64,000 nt of DNA, taken from an uncultured Blautia sp. Its GTDB lineage: Bacteria; Bacillota; Clostridia; Lachnospirales; Lachnospiraceae. Position 1 is the stretch's first letter. Each line of letters opens with the position of its first letter. Positions 1-7,397 of this stretch are shown piece after piece. Made by a program: the position numbers and the translations under genes. The stretch spans positions 69,935-133,934 of the forward strand of contig CALBGI010000014.1 in assembly GCA_937893675.1 (NCBI GenBank). Reading direction: 5' to 3'. The notes under the pieces were generated by a model. It made no database searches, was not told the DNA's origin, and worked only from the letters and a program-made list of their open reading frames with translations.

Positions 1-263
1 GAATGAAGAAGAAACGGGTGTTTTTCCTCAAAAGGTGTTACCGGGATTTTATGCTGCCTGCAAATCTTCAGCTTCTTTTTGTTTGGAATGCACTTGGCGC
101 TGTCGTGAAGAAGCCCGGCAAGCTGCGCTGCCTCCATATCTGCCCCATGAGCCATCGCCAGACAGACACTGGTATGCATGACCCCTATGGTGTGTTTATA
201 ACGAGCCTTATCCAGATATCTGGAAAGCTTTTTCGCCATTTTGTCAAAATCATACTGTCCCAT
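1..263 (-). CDS. yqeK: YqeK-like HD-domain hydrolase, 5' part only
   Basis: The first 87 codons of a minus-strand gene run off the left edge. The protein begins MGQYDFDKMAKKLSRYLDKA, continues RYKHTIGVMHTSVCLAMAHG and then LLHDSAK, which is the HD metal-binding motif (His-Asp) of the YqeK family. Known YqeK proteins are HD-domain phosphohydrolases that split diadenosine tetraphosphate symmetrically to ADP. The position directly after nadD, with a 14-bp overlap of the two reading frames, is the standard nadD-yqeK arrangement in Firmicutes. The C-terminal half is not in the window, so intactness cannot be judged. Confidence 0.85.
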   Translation of the reverse strand, partial: MGQYDFDKMAKKLSRYLDKARYKHTIGVMHTSVCLAMAHGADMEAAQLAGLLHDSAKCIPNKKKLKICRQHKIPVTPFEEKHPFLLH

Positions 264-897
264 AGGCCTTGTCTCTCTTTCTTCTGTAAATTTTCTGCTC
301 CCCGATGTAGGCGATCACCTCGTCCGGAACATAATAGCGGAGGCTTTTCCCCTCCTGGATCCATTGGCGGAGAAGTCGGCTGGATACATCGATATTCATG
401 GTGTCAAGACGGATAAAATTTCCGGAATACTTCCGGGAAAGCTCCTGCATCTTTCTGTCCAGCGTCTCAAGAGACGTATGGTTCCTGGTGGCAACGACCA
501 GCGTGCAGGCCTGACAGATCCTTGCAGGCTCTTTCCACATTTCAAAATCAAAAAGGGAATCTGCCCCAATGATAAAATAATAGTCCGTATCCGGATGCTC
601 TGCTCTCAGCTGTTCCAGCGTATGGTAAGTATAAGTATACCCTTCTTCATGCATTTCTATCAAAGAAAGGCCAAAATGAGGGTTTGGGGAAATGGCACGT
701 TTCACCATTTCCACCCTCTGCTCATCCGTAGCCTGCCCATCCCGGTTCTGCTTGTGCGGCGGATTGCCGGAAGGCATAAACCATACCTTGTCAAGACCGA
801 GCTGCTCGTATGCCTTTTCCCCCAAGATCAAATGTCCAAGATGAATGGGGTCAAAGGTTCCGCCCATAATTCCCACTTTTCTTCGCCTGTTTTCCAT
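250..897 (-). CDS. nadD: Nicotinate-nucleotide adenylyltransferase NadD
   Basis: This 215-residue cytosolic enzyme transfers AMP from ATP to nicotinate mononucleotide to form deamido-NAD in NAD synthesis. Near the N-terminus GGTFDPIHLGH is the (H/T)xGH nucleotidyltransferase signature, and the C-terminal DVSSRLLRQWIQEG matches the SSTxIR-type second motif. I start at the ATG at 895-897 (MENRRRK) because a GGAGAGG ribosome binding site sits 6-7 bases upstream. The frame is also open from a TTG at 918, but that codon lies upstream of the binding site. It follows yhbY by about 30 bases and overlaps yqeK. Confidence 0.95.
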   Translation of the reverse strand: MENRRRKVGIMGGTFDPIHLGHLILGEKAYEQLGLDKVWFMPSGNPPHKQNRDGQATDEQRVEMVKRAISPNPHFGLSLIEMHEEGYTYTYHTLEQLRAEHPDTDYYFIIGADSLFDFEMWKEPARICQACTLVVATRNHTSLETLDRKMQELSRKYSGNFIRLDTMNIDVSSRLLRQWIQEGKSLRYYVPDEVIAYIGEQKIYRRKRDKAYGTV

Positions 898-929
898 GAA
901 ATGCCTCTCCAAACACAATTGCCGCCCCT

Positions 930-1223
930 TTACCTGGGAAGCTCGATCTTCTTTTTGTCTTTTTTTCCTTCCCGGTAAAGCACGATCTTACGCCCGATGA
1001 CCTGAACCACCTGGGAATGTGTCCGCTCTGCCAAAACCTGTGCCATTTCGTGGGGATCATCCAGACAGTTCTGCAAGACGTTGATCTTGATCAGCTCTCT
1101 GGCGGCCAGAGCCTCTTCCACAGACGCGGTATTTTCCGGGGTAACGCTGCCCTTTCCAAGCTGCAGCACCGGGTCCATTGTCATGGCAAGACTCTTTAAA
1201 TATGCTCTCTGTTTACTTGTCAT
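930..1223 (-). CDS. yhbY: YhbY-like CRM-domain RNA-binding protein
   Basis: This is a 97-residue single-domain protein. It begins MTSKQRAYLKSLAMTMDPVL and contains QLGKGSVT and the V-I-G-R-K-I-V-L-Y-R strand, both typical of the CRM (YhbY) fold. Members bind RNA and associate with pre-50S ribosomal particles; the Bacillus relative is YqeI. The start is the ATG at 1221-1223, preceded by a clear AGGAGG. It lies 29 bases after obgE and before nadD, in a ribosome-assembly neighbourhood that fits the family role. The last residues (KKDKKKIELPR) form a basic tail. Confidence 0.93.
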   Translation of the reverse strand: MTSKQRAYLKSLAMTMDPVLQLGKGSVTPENTASVEEALAARELIKINVLQNCLDDPHEMAQVLAERTHSQVVQVIGRKIVLYREGKKDKKKIELPR

Positions 1224-1252
1224 TTTTATCCTCCTGCGCAAAAGCGCACCTG

Positions 1253-2545
1253 CTATTTATAGTACTCGAAGGCAAGACCGTACATCCGCACCGTATCGCC
1301 CTCCTGAATCCCGGCTTTTTCAAGAGCCTCAAGAATTCCGCCGCTCTTCAGGAACTTCTGGAAGAATTCAAATCCTTTTTCAGAATCCAGATTTGTGTAG
1401 CCCAGCATTTTTTCGATTTTTGGTCCTTCCACCACAAATACCGTGGGATCCTCTTCATCCCGTTCCACGGTAAACGGAAGATTCTCGGAGATCAGCACAT
1501 CCTCCGGGAAGAATTCCTGTTCAAAGACAACCGGCTTCTGCTCGCAGGCATCAAGCAGCTCTTTCACATAAAACAGTAGCTCCCGCACACCCTGGCCGCT
1601 CACCGCGGAGATGGGATATACACGGATACCCTGCGGTTCAAATTCTGCCTTGAGACGATCAATCGGATTTTCTTCACCATCGTCAAAAATACAGTCGATC
1701 TTGTTGGCTGCGATCACCTGGGGCCGTTCTGCAATCTCCGGATTGTAGGCCGCAAGCTCCTTGTTGATCTTATAAATATCATCTACCGGGTCGCGGCCTT
1801 CCGTGGACGCCGCATCCACAATGTGGATCATCACTCTGGTGCGCTCGATGTGGCGCAAAAATTCGTGTCCCAGCCCCACACCCTCTGACGCGCCTTCAAT
1901 AAGCCCCGGAATATCCGCGATGACGAAGCCGCCGTTTTCGGTGTCAACCACCCCCAGATTGGGGCTTAAGGTTGTAAAATGATAGTTGGCGATCTTGGGC
2001 TGTGCGTTGGTCACACGGGAAAGGAAGGTAGATTTTCCCACGTTGGGGAAGCCCACCAGCCCCACATCCGCGATCACCTTCAGCTCCAGAAGCACCTCCA
2101 GCTCCTGGGCAGGCTGTCCCGGCTGGGCATATTTCGGCACCTGCATGGTAGCTGTGGCGTAATGCTGGTTGCCCTTGCCGCCCTGACCGCCCTTTAAGAT
2201 GACCTGGCGCATATTTTCGCCGGACATATCTGCGATCACCTTGCGGCTTTCCGCCTCCATGATCACCGTCCCCTCCGGCACCTTGAGGACGATATCCTCT
2301 CCGTCCGCGCCGTGGCAGCGGCGTTTGCCGCCCTCCTGGCCGTCCTGGGCTTTATATTTGCGTTTATGGCGGTAATCTCCAAGGGTAGTCTGCCCCTTGT
2401 CCACCTCAAATATCACATCTCCGCCCCGGCCGCCGTCGCCGCCGTCCGGACCGCCGTTGGGAACATACAATTCCCTCCGGAAGCTCACATGGCCGTCGCC
2501 GCCCTTGCCGGAACGGATAAAAATTTTCGCTCTGTCTGCAAACAT
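1253..2545 (-). CDS. obgE: GTPase ObgE/CgtA
   Basis: This 430-residue GTPase acts in late 50S ribosome assembly and the stringent response. The glycine-rich Obg fold occupies about residues 1-158 (for example GGDGHVSFRRE and PDGGDGGRGG). The G domain follows with a G1 loop GFPNVGKST, G3 DIPGLIEGAS and G4 NKID. The C-terminal OCT domain, about residues 345-430, is present and ends in MYGLAFEYYK, so this is the long Firmicutes form. The ATG start follows an AGAGGT site. A terminator-like hairpin separates it from rpmA upstream, so its expression is probably set partly by read-through from the ribosomal protein operon. Confidence 0.97.
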   Translation of the reverse strand: MFADRAKIFIRSGKGGDGHVSFRRELYVPNGGPDGGDGGRGGDVIFEVDKGQTTLGDYRHKRKYKAQDGQEGGKRRCHGADGEDIVLKVPEGTVIMEAESRKVIADMSGENMRQVILKGGQGGKGNQHYATATMQVPKYAQPGQPAQELEVLLELKVIADVGLVGFPNVGKSTFLSRVTNAQPKIANYHFTTLSPNLGVVDTENGGFVIADIPGLIEGASEGVGLGHEFLRHIERTRVMIHIVDAASTEGRDPVDDIYKINKELAAYNPEIAERPQVIAANKIDCIFDDGEENPIDRLKAEFEPQGIRVYPISAVSGQGVRELLFYVKELLDACEQKPVVFEQEFFPEDVLISENLPFTVERDEEDPTVFVVEGPKIEKMLGYTNLDSEKGFEFFQKFLKSGGILEALEKAGIQEGDTVRMYGLAFEYYK

Positions 2546-2566
2546 GGTTTACCTCTTTAAAATTTT

Positions 2567-2602
2567 AGAAAGAAAAGGCTCCAAACCCTATAGTTTGAAG
2601 CC
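2567..2602 (-). terminator. Hairpin plus U-rich tract between rpmA and obgE
   Basis: Read on the minus strand, GGCTTCAAAC pairs with GTTTGGAGCC (ten positions, one U-G wobble) around a six-base loop, followed by TTTTCTTTCT. It lies 15 bases after the rpmA stop and before the obgE ribosome binding site. It looks like a partial terminator that lowers transcription from the ribosomal protein genes into obgE. Confidence 0.65.
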
Positions 2603-2617
2603 TCCCCACCTGACGGA

Positions 2618-2905
2618 TTACTCTGCCTCTACCGGAACGATAGAAACCTGCTTTTTGTCACGACCTTTTCTGGTGTATCTTACCACACCGTCGGTCAGTG
2701 CAAACAATGTATAGTCCTTGCCGCAGCCGACATTCACACCAGCGTGAATCTTTGTTCCACGCTGTCTGTAAAGAATGTTTCCAGCCTTAACGAACTGTCC
2801 GTCCGCTCTCTTGGCACCAAGTCTCTTGGACTCGGAATCACGGCCGTTCTTTGTGGAACCAACTCCCTTTTTATGTGCGAATAACTGAAGGTTCATTTTC
2901 ATCAT
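2618..2905 (-). CDS. rpmA: 50S ribosomal protein bL27 with cleavable N-terminal extension
   Basis: This 95-residue ribosomal protein lies near the peptidyl-transferase centre. The core motif KKGVGSTKNGRDSESKRLGAK is diagnostic (shown here only as its key stretch). Ahead of it is MMKMNLQLFA, the Firmicutes extension that must be removed by the Prp protease, with cleavage expected between FA and HKKG. The Prp gene is four bases upstream. An AGGAGGT site eight bases before the ATG at 2903-2905 fixes the start. It belongs to the rplU-prp-rpmA operon. Confidence 0.97.
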   Translation of the reverse strand: MMKMNLQLFAHKKGVGSTKNGRDSESKRLGAKRADGQFVKAGNILYRQRGTKIHAGVNVGCGKDYTLFALTDGVVRYTRKGRDKKQVSIVPVEAE

Positions 2906-2909
2906 GTTG

Positions 2910-3230
2910 TTACACCTCCTTGACGTTTACTGTCAAATATCGATTGTTGTAGTCATGTGCAATTTCTGTCAAGCCAAGAATCAAAGAATCCATAAGAAGT
3001 CTTCCCTCTGCTGTCATAGCCCCTGCAAAACGGATACGCACAAAACCGTCGTCATCCGACGCCTCGAATTCCTCCTGTGTAAACCTCTCAAGAGAGTTCA
3101 CGGTGTTGATGATCAGGGCGGAAACTGCGGCGCACACGATATCCTGTCCGGCCCGGCCGTAACCGGCGTGGCCCCTGGAGCAAAACTCAAGATAATCTTT
3201 CTTTCTTTTCTTAACTGTAATTGTAATCAT
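2910..3230 (-). CDS. prp: Ribosomal-processing cysteine protease Prp (YsxB)
   Basis: This is a 106-residue cysteine protease that removes the N-terminal extension of bL27, an essential step in those Firmicutes where it has been studied. The catalytic pair is visible as His21 in SRGHAGYGRAGQDIVCAA and Cys33 in the same stretch. Length and the motif FAGAMTAEGRLLMDSLILGL fit the family. It lies between rplU and rpmA with gaps of 12 and 4 bases, the usual order, and its presumed substrate is the next gene. Confidence 0.95.
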   Translation of the reverse strand: MITITVKKRKKDYLEFCSRGHAGYGRAGQDIVCAAVSALIINTVNSLERFTQEEFEASDDDGFVRIRFAGAMTAEGRLLMDSLILGLTEIAHDYNNRYLTVNVKEV

Positions 3231-3242
3231 CTTGACACCAGA

Positions 3243-3557
3243 TTAACCGTTAATCTTTTCGATTTTTACTTTGGTGTACTGCTGTCTGTGACCGTTTTTC
3301 TTGTGGTAACCGGTTTTTCTTTTGTACTTGTAAACGATGACTTTTTTAGCCTTGCCGTTTTCAACTACAGAAGCGGTAACACTGGCACCTTTCACATCCT
3401 CGCCAACTTTCAGACCGTCGTTGCTTACAGCAATCACGTTGTCGAAAGTAACGGTTTCACCAGCTTCAACACCGAGTTTTTCAACTCTGATCACATCGCC
3501 TTCAGCGACTTTGTACTGTTTACCACCTGTTGCAATAATTGCGTACATCTGTGGCAC
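3243..3557 (-). CDS. rplU: 50S ribosomal protein bL21
   Basis: This 104-residue protein binds 23S rRNA in the 50S subunit. It begins MPQMYAIIATGGKQYKVAEG and ends with the bL21 signature YKRKTGYHKKNGHRQQYTKV. An AGGAGGT site precedes the ATG. It is the first gene of the rplU-prp-rpmA operon and has its own promoter (3630-3658) and a structured 5' leader, so it is probably controlled at the leader like other Firmicutes rplU genes. Confidence 0.97.
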   Translation of the reverse strand: MPQMYAIIATGGKQYKVAEGDVIRVEKLGVEAGETVTFDNVIAVSNDGLKVGEDVKGASVTASVVENGKAKKVIVYKYKRKTGYHKKNGHRQQYTKVKIEKING

Positions 3558-3626
3558 CTCCTATAACTTTACTCGCCAAATACGGTGGCCCATAGGGCAC
3601 TTCTACCTCTTTGTGCGGCATACTTG
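3558..3626 (-). promoter_or_regulatory. 5' leader of rplU, candidate L21 leader element
   Basis: About 70 bases separate the predicted transcription start from the rplU ATG. The leader contains a compact hairpin GUG-CCC-UAU-GGG-(C)-CAC at 3585-3600, followed by the ribosome binding region. Firmicutes rplU genes often carry a conserved L21 leader thought to respond to free ribosomal protein. The position fits, but I could not confirm the family fold from this sequence alone. Confidence 0.5.
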
Positions 3627-3629
3627 ATT

Positions 3630-3658
3630 ATAATAGCATGGAAAATCTGCCTCGTCAA
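3630..3658 (-). promoter_or_regulatory. Sigma-A promoter of rplU-prp-rpmA
   Basis: On the minus strand TTGACG (3653-3658) and TATTAT (3630-3635) are separated by 17 bases, a near-consensus promoter about 75 bases ahead of rplU. An overlapping TATAAT two to three bases further on is an alternative -10. Confidence 0.8.
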
Positions 3659-3676
3659 TAAGATTTCCGCAAAAAA

Positions 3677-4984
3677 TCAGGCTTTTTCGGCAGCTTTTTT
3701 CTTTGCGCCGGAAGGAATGCCGATTTCCAGGTTTAAAAGGGAATCTCTGGATCGAAAACGAATGAGGTAGCCAAAAATCACATAGCACACCATCCACTGG
3801 ATTCTTGCAGCATTTTCTTCCAGGCCTGCCCCGTAAGGAAGTTTTCCCACGGCATTCCAAAGGAAAGGAGCAAATACATAATCCGCACCCAGCATTCCAT
3901 AAAGCGCCAGCATACTGTTCAGAATCATAATTCCCCAGATAAGGAAAACCGTCAGAAAAAACATCCGGCTCCATTCATTGGTGGATTTTTCCGACAACAG
4001 GATCAGGTACAAAAGAAACGCCGCACACAGGGCAAAGGTTACAAAAGCCGGGAGCATCCCACACCGGACACAGAGTTCTGTCAAAAAGGAATCTGGCGGA
4101 AGGTGCGCAGTGCCGGCCAGTGAAGCAAAAACGTTCAGCTTCCCTGTCAGGATCTCAAGACTGAGTATCCCGATGAGAACCGCCGGGCAGAACCAGATAA
4201 GCAAAAACCATCTCCCTTCGCTTTTTCCGGACCAGCCTCTTTTTACGGAAACCGTAACGAGGATTGCACAGGCAAGGGCATATTCCAGCGAAATCAGCAC
4301 CGGCTCCGCTTCTGCCTTGTCAAAAAGCCAGAGCATTGCCCCTGTCATAAGCGCCTGCAGGAGAATTCCCCAAAACAGGATGCTTCGTAAAAATGCGCTG
4401 CTCTTCCGCCTAGAAAATATTTCAGACAGAAAGCTCAAAAGCAGGATCAGACCAAGACAAAGACAGGTATTCCTGCTCCATCCGGTTGTTAAAAACACAG
4501 GCAGCCAAAGGGAAGCGATATCCATAATAACCTTTATGATCAAAAACACGGCAACTGCATGACGGAATGGTTCTTCCAGTACTCCGGGCCATTGTACGCA
4601 GCCCATGAGAATTACAACGGCAGCACTGCCCACAAAAACCACCAGAAGCGAAAGAATCACCGGAAAAACTTCTGACTCATTCCAGTTGAAAAGAATATAC
4701 GCCAGATTCAAAGCGAAACAGATGATATGAAACACCAAAAAGATTGAAACGTATTTCCCAGGAGCGGCAGGCTTATGCACTGCGTCCAGCGCCAGCCCCA
4801 CCTCCACCGGGTCGCCCATTTCCCGGGCGGCAGCCTCCTCTGCAGCTTCTTCGCTCATGCCTTCCGCAAGATAGGCCTCCTTCTGGTCTTCCAGATGGGT
4901 GAGAAGCTCCCGCTCAATCGCCGCATGCACCGTGGCTGCACGAATCTGCCCGGTCACTTCCTGAAGATATTCACGAAAATCCAT
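3677..4984 (-). CDS. Polytopic membrane protein with N-terminal HAAS/permease-prefix domain
   Basis: This 435-residue protein starts with about 75 soluble residues (DFREYLQEVTGQIRAATVHA, then LLTHLEDQKEAYLAEGMSEE and AAREMGDPVEVG). That pattern is typical of the small helical domain found on membrane proteins paired with PadR regulators. About ten hydrophobic segments follow, ending in a basic tail (GAKKKAAEKA). No enzyme motif is visible. I start at the ATG at 4982-4984 because GGGAGG lies eight bases upstream; a GTG three codons earlier sits within that site. It overlaps the padR gene by 14 bases, so translation is probably coupled. A role in envelope sensing or transport is inference from this pairing. 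Confidence 0.75.
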   Translation of the reverse strand: MDFREYLQEVTGQIRAATVHAAIERELLTHLEDQKEAYLAEGMSEEAAEEAAAREMGDPVEVGLALDAVHKPAAPGKYVSIFLVFHIICFALNLAYILFNWNESEVFPVILSLLVVFVGSAAVVILMGCVQWPGVLEEPFRHAVAVFLIIKVIMDIASLWLPVFLTTGWSRNTCLCLGLILLLSFLSEIFSRRKSSAFLRSILFWGILLQALMTGAMLWLFDKAEAEPVLISLEYALACAILVTVSVKRGWSGKSEGRWFLLIWFCPAVLIGILSLEILTGKLNVFASLAGTAHLPPDSFLTELCVRCGMLPAFVTFALCAAFLLYLILLSEKSTNEWSRMFFLTVFLIWGIMILNSMLALYGMLGADYVFAPFLWNAVGKLPYGAGLEENAARIQWMVCYVIFGYLIRFRSRDSLLNLEIGIPSGAKKKAAEKA

Positions 4985-5321
4985 ACAGAGCACCTCCCAA
5001 CACCCTGCTCACTGCAGTCTGATATGTGTTCCATTCCTCCCTGCGCGCCTGAAGCTCCTTCCTTCCGGTTTTTGTAATACAGTAATACTTACGGGTCTTG
5101 CCGGAAACCTCCCGCTCCTCTGTTTCCAGAAAGCCCTTGTCCTCCAGTGTGTGAAGAATGGGATAAAGGGTTCCCGCTTTCATCTCAAACACATTCATGG
5201 ATCGCTCCCGCAGCACTTCTATCATCTCGTAGCCGTACATTTCCTTCTCGGACAGGAGCTGGAGAAGCAAAAGTGAGTTGCTGCCGGAAAGCAGGCTCTT
5301 GTTGATTTCTGTTCCTGACAT
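4971..5321 (-). CDS. PadR-family transcriptional regulator
   Basis: This 116-residue regulator carries a PadR winged helix: SLLLLQLLSEKEMYGYEMIE, then KAGTLYPILHTLEDKGFLET and TGKTRKYYCITKTG-like residues (here SGKTRKYYCITKTG). PadR proteins are usually dimeric repressors of a neighbouring membrane protein. The start at 5319-5321 follows AAAGGAGGGAGG. The frame stays open upstream into the promoter, but that region holds the -10 element and an inverted repeat and is not coding. It is transcribed with the HAAS-type membrane protein downstream and probably represses its own promoter. Confidence 0.92.
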   Translation of the reverse strand: MSGTEINKSLLSGSNSLLLLQLLSEKEMYGYEMIEVLRERSMNVFEMKAGTLYPILHTLEDKGFLETEEREVSGKTRKYYCITKTGRKELQARREEWNTYQTAVSRVLGGALYGFS

Positions 5322-5340
5322 AATCCTCCCTCCTTTCATA

Positions 5341-5370
5341 TATAGATATTCGATATATTGGTTATCTATA
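5341..5370. promoter_or_regulatory. Inverted repeat, likely PadR operator
   Basis: TATAGATA and TATCTATA form perfect 8-bp arms (5341-5348 and 5363-5370) around 14 AT-rich bases. Extending outwards, 10 of 11 positions match. The repeat starts at the edge of the padR -10 element and covers the expected transcription start, where a repressor would block initiation. Confidence 0.65.
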
Positions 5371-5398
5371 TAATAACACACAAAAAGGAGAAGTACAA
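5370..5398 (-). promoter_or_regulatory. Promoter of the padR operon
   Basis: Minus-strand TTGTAC (5393-5398), a 17-base spacer and TATTAT (5370-5375). The downstream edge touches the inverted repeat at 5341-5370, supporting autoregulation by PadR. Confidence 0.65.
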
Positions 5399-5479
5399 GA
5401 AAAAAAGAAGAGCTCGGCACATTTCAGCATATGAAAACATACCTCGTCTTCCTTTTTTGTTTACATAAAATATATTATG

Positions 5480-6697
5480 TCAAGTATTTTTCGCAATTTC
5501 CAGAAGCTCTTCCCGCACTGGTCTTCGTACCTTCTTGCGTGTCATCTCCAGAATATGAAGGGGCGTGATGTCAATGGCTCTGGCCTTTACCGGATCATGG
5601 CGCAAATACTTTTGCAGCACATGGAACAGCTCGTCTGTGTGGTCAGGATTTTCCATGTTGATAAAGTCAATGAGAATGATACCGGAAAGATTCCGCAGAC
5701 GAAGCTGTCGGCTGATCTCGGCCGCGGCCTCCAGGTTGATCTTCCGGTAAGTCTCCTCCGCCTTTTTTTTGCCTGTATATTTGCCGCTGTTCACATCAAT
5801 GGACACGAAAGCTTCTGTCTGTTGGATCACCAGAAAACCGCCGCTTTTCAGCCACACTTTCTCTCTCATCACTTCTTCAAGAACCGTTTCCAGACAATAC
5901 AGCTTATAAAGAGGCAGCAGCCTGTCCTCATAAAAACGCAATTTCTCCGTTTCCTCCGGACTGACATGCAAAAGCCACTCCCGGATTTCTTCAAAAAGCC
6001 TCCGGTCATCGGTTACGATCTCCTCAAGCTCCCGGCTGTATGCATCCCGCACCGCTTCCAGGCATACCCCCGGCGTCCGGTACAGAAGACTGTAACAGGT
6101 TCTGGTCTGCCCGTCCCGCATCACCCGGAAAAATTCTTCCCGCAAAAACATAAGTTCCCGCAAAAGCTCTTCTTTTTCCGCCTCTGCCGCGTTGGTACGG
6201 ACAATCAGGCCGTAACTGCGGCTTTCATCTTCCAGAGCAGAAGACAGCCAGGATGCCAGACGCTTTTTGTCCTCCGCCTTGAGCTTTGAAGAAAAGCCCA
6301 CCGTCCTGTCGCTGCCTGTGAGGACCAGATATTTTCCGGTAAAATTAAGATTCGTGGTGACCGAGGGGAGTTTCCCCTTCATGGCCGCCCGGTTTACCTG
6401 CACCAAAAGCTCATCTCCCGGGCGCAGGGGGCTTCCCTTTTTTCGTCCAGAGACAAACACCGCATGCTCCGCCTCCTTCAGAGGCAAGTAGCATCTCTCT
6501 TCCGGTGCGATCTGCACAAATGCTGCGCCAATATTTCCCGCAATGTTTTCCACCTTGCCCACGTACATGTTGCCAAGGATGGAATCGTCCTCCAAAGGCG
6601 CAAGCCTGAGCTCCGCAATGCGTCCATTTTCCTGAAGCGCGGCCACCTGGCCGGCAAACACCTTTGTCTCCAGTTTTGTCAATATCAGCTTACTCAA
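5480..6697 (-). CDS. rng: Ribonuclease E/G family endoribonuclease
   Basis: This is a 405-residue RNase G-like enzyme that cuts single-stranded RNA in rRNA and mRNA processing. It has an S1-like region (GNMYVGKVENIAGNIGAAFV) and the two metal-binding catalytic aspartates in SIDVNSGKYTG and ILIDFINMEN. There is no long C-terminal degradosome arm and no CPxCxG zinc link, as in short clostridial forms. The likely start is a TTG at 6695-6697 (MSKLILTKLETK), overlapping the stop of the preceding gene by eight bases with GGGAG upstream. The longer open frame upstream has an arginine-rich translation with no family similarity. Confidence 0.88.
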   Translation of the reverse strand: MSKLILTKLETKVFAGQVAALQENGRIAELRLAPLEDDSILGNMYVGKVENIAGNIGAAFVQIAPEERCYLPLKEAEHAVFVSGRKKGSPLRPGDELLVQVNRAAMKGKLPSVTTNLNFTGKYLVLTGSDRTVGFSSKLKAEDKKRLASWLSSALEDESRSYGLIVRTNAAEAEKEELLRELMFLREEFFRVMRDGQTRTCYSLLYRTPGVCLEAVRDAYSRELEEIVTDDRRLFEEIREWLLHVSPEETEKLRFYEDRLLPLYKLYCLETVLEEVMREKVWLKSGGFLVIQQTEAFVSIDVNSGKYTGKKKAEETYRKINLEAAAEISRQLRLRNLSGIILIDFINMENPDHTDELFHVLQKYLRHDPVKARAIDITPLHILEMTRKKVRRPVREELLEIAKNT

Positions 6698-7397
6698 CGT
6701 CTTCTCCCAAAGCCTCCAGAGGCACAAACTCCGGCGCTTCCTCTGTTCCCGTATTCGCGTAGACCTCCAGCCGCCTGATCTGGCAGGCGAAAGGCGCAAG
6801 CTCCATGCCAAGCCAGGAGACAAAGCTTTCCATCACCTGCTCCGGTTTGGTATAGTTGGCACTTGCAGAGGCCAGCATGAGAAACAGGCCATCTTCTTTT
6901 ACTTCCATCCGATAGATAAAGGGTCGAATATCCACCTGCTTCTCGCTTCGTTTTGTCTTTTTTTCTATCAGGATCTGCGGCTGTGCCAGAAATTCCTCCA
7001 CACGATCTTTCCAGGAAACCTCCGGCTCTTTTCCCTCCCGGAAGGTCACAAGATAGTCGGCGGCAGCCACAAGGGACATCGCCTTGCTGGCTTTGCCGTC
7101 CTCCACCTGCACCGTACGAAGAACAGAAAATCCCTCACACATCACTTCATTTAAACGCGCGGTGATCGCAGCGGTAGGCAGAGGCTCTGCCAGCTCCATG
7201 TCAAAGTATTCGCCAAGGCTCTCCACTCCGACTCCGAGAGGCGAAGCAAAGGACATGATCATATGGGGACTGTACCCGCCGGAAAACGCCACGGGAATCT
7301 GCGCCCGCCGGATGGCTTTCTGGAAATAACGCATGGTATCCAGATGTCCAAGGAATTTTACCGGGCCTTCTTTTGAAAACTTAATTCTCACCTTCAC
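6690..7397 (-). CDS. TIGR03936/DUF2344-like radical SAM-linked protein
   Basis: This 235-residue protein begins with KVRIKFSKEGPVKFLGHLDT and has the GGYSPHMIMSFASPLGVGVE stretch typical of this family. It is regularly encoded, or fused, next to a TIGR03960 radical SAM protein, as here, and upstream of RNase G. Its biochemical role is not established. The best start is the GTG at 7395-7397, with GGAGG eight bases upstream; a GTG at 7404-7406 lies too close to that site. It overlaps the radical SAM gene by 17 bases, implying translational coupling. Confidence 0.85.
   Translation of the reverse strand: MKVRIKFSKEGPVKFLGHLDTMRYFQKAIRRAQIPVAFSGGYSPHMIMSFASPLGVGVESLGEYFDMELAEPLPTAAITARLNEVMCEGFSVLRTVQVEDGKASKAMSLVAAADYLVTFREGKEPEVSWKDRVEEFLAQPQILIEKKTKRSEKQVDIRPFIYRMEVKEDGLFLMLASASANYTKPEQVMESFVSWLGMELAPFACQIRRLEVYANTGTEEAPEFVPLEALGEDVE

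Noticed and set aside
5401..5460. GAAGA/TCTTC stem with T run between the padR promoter and the end of rng
   Set aside because: Only five pairs close a loop of over 30 bases; the T run is real but the stem is too weak to call a terminator with confidence.
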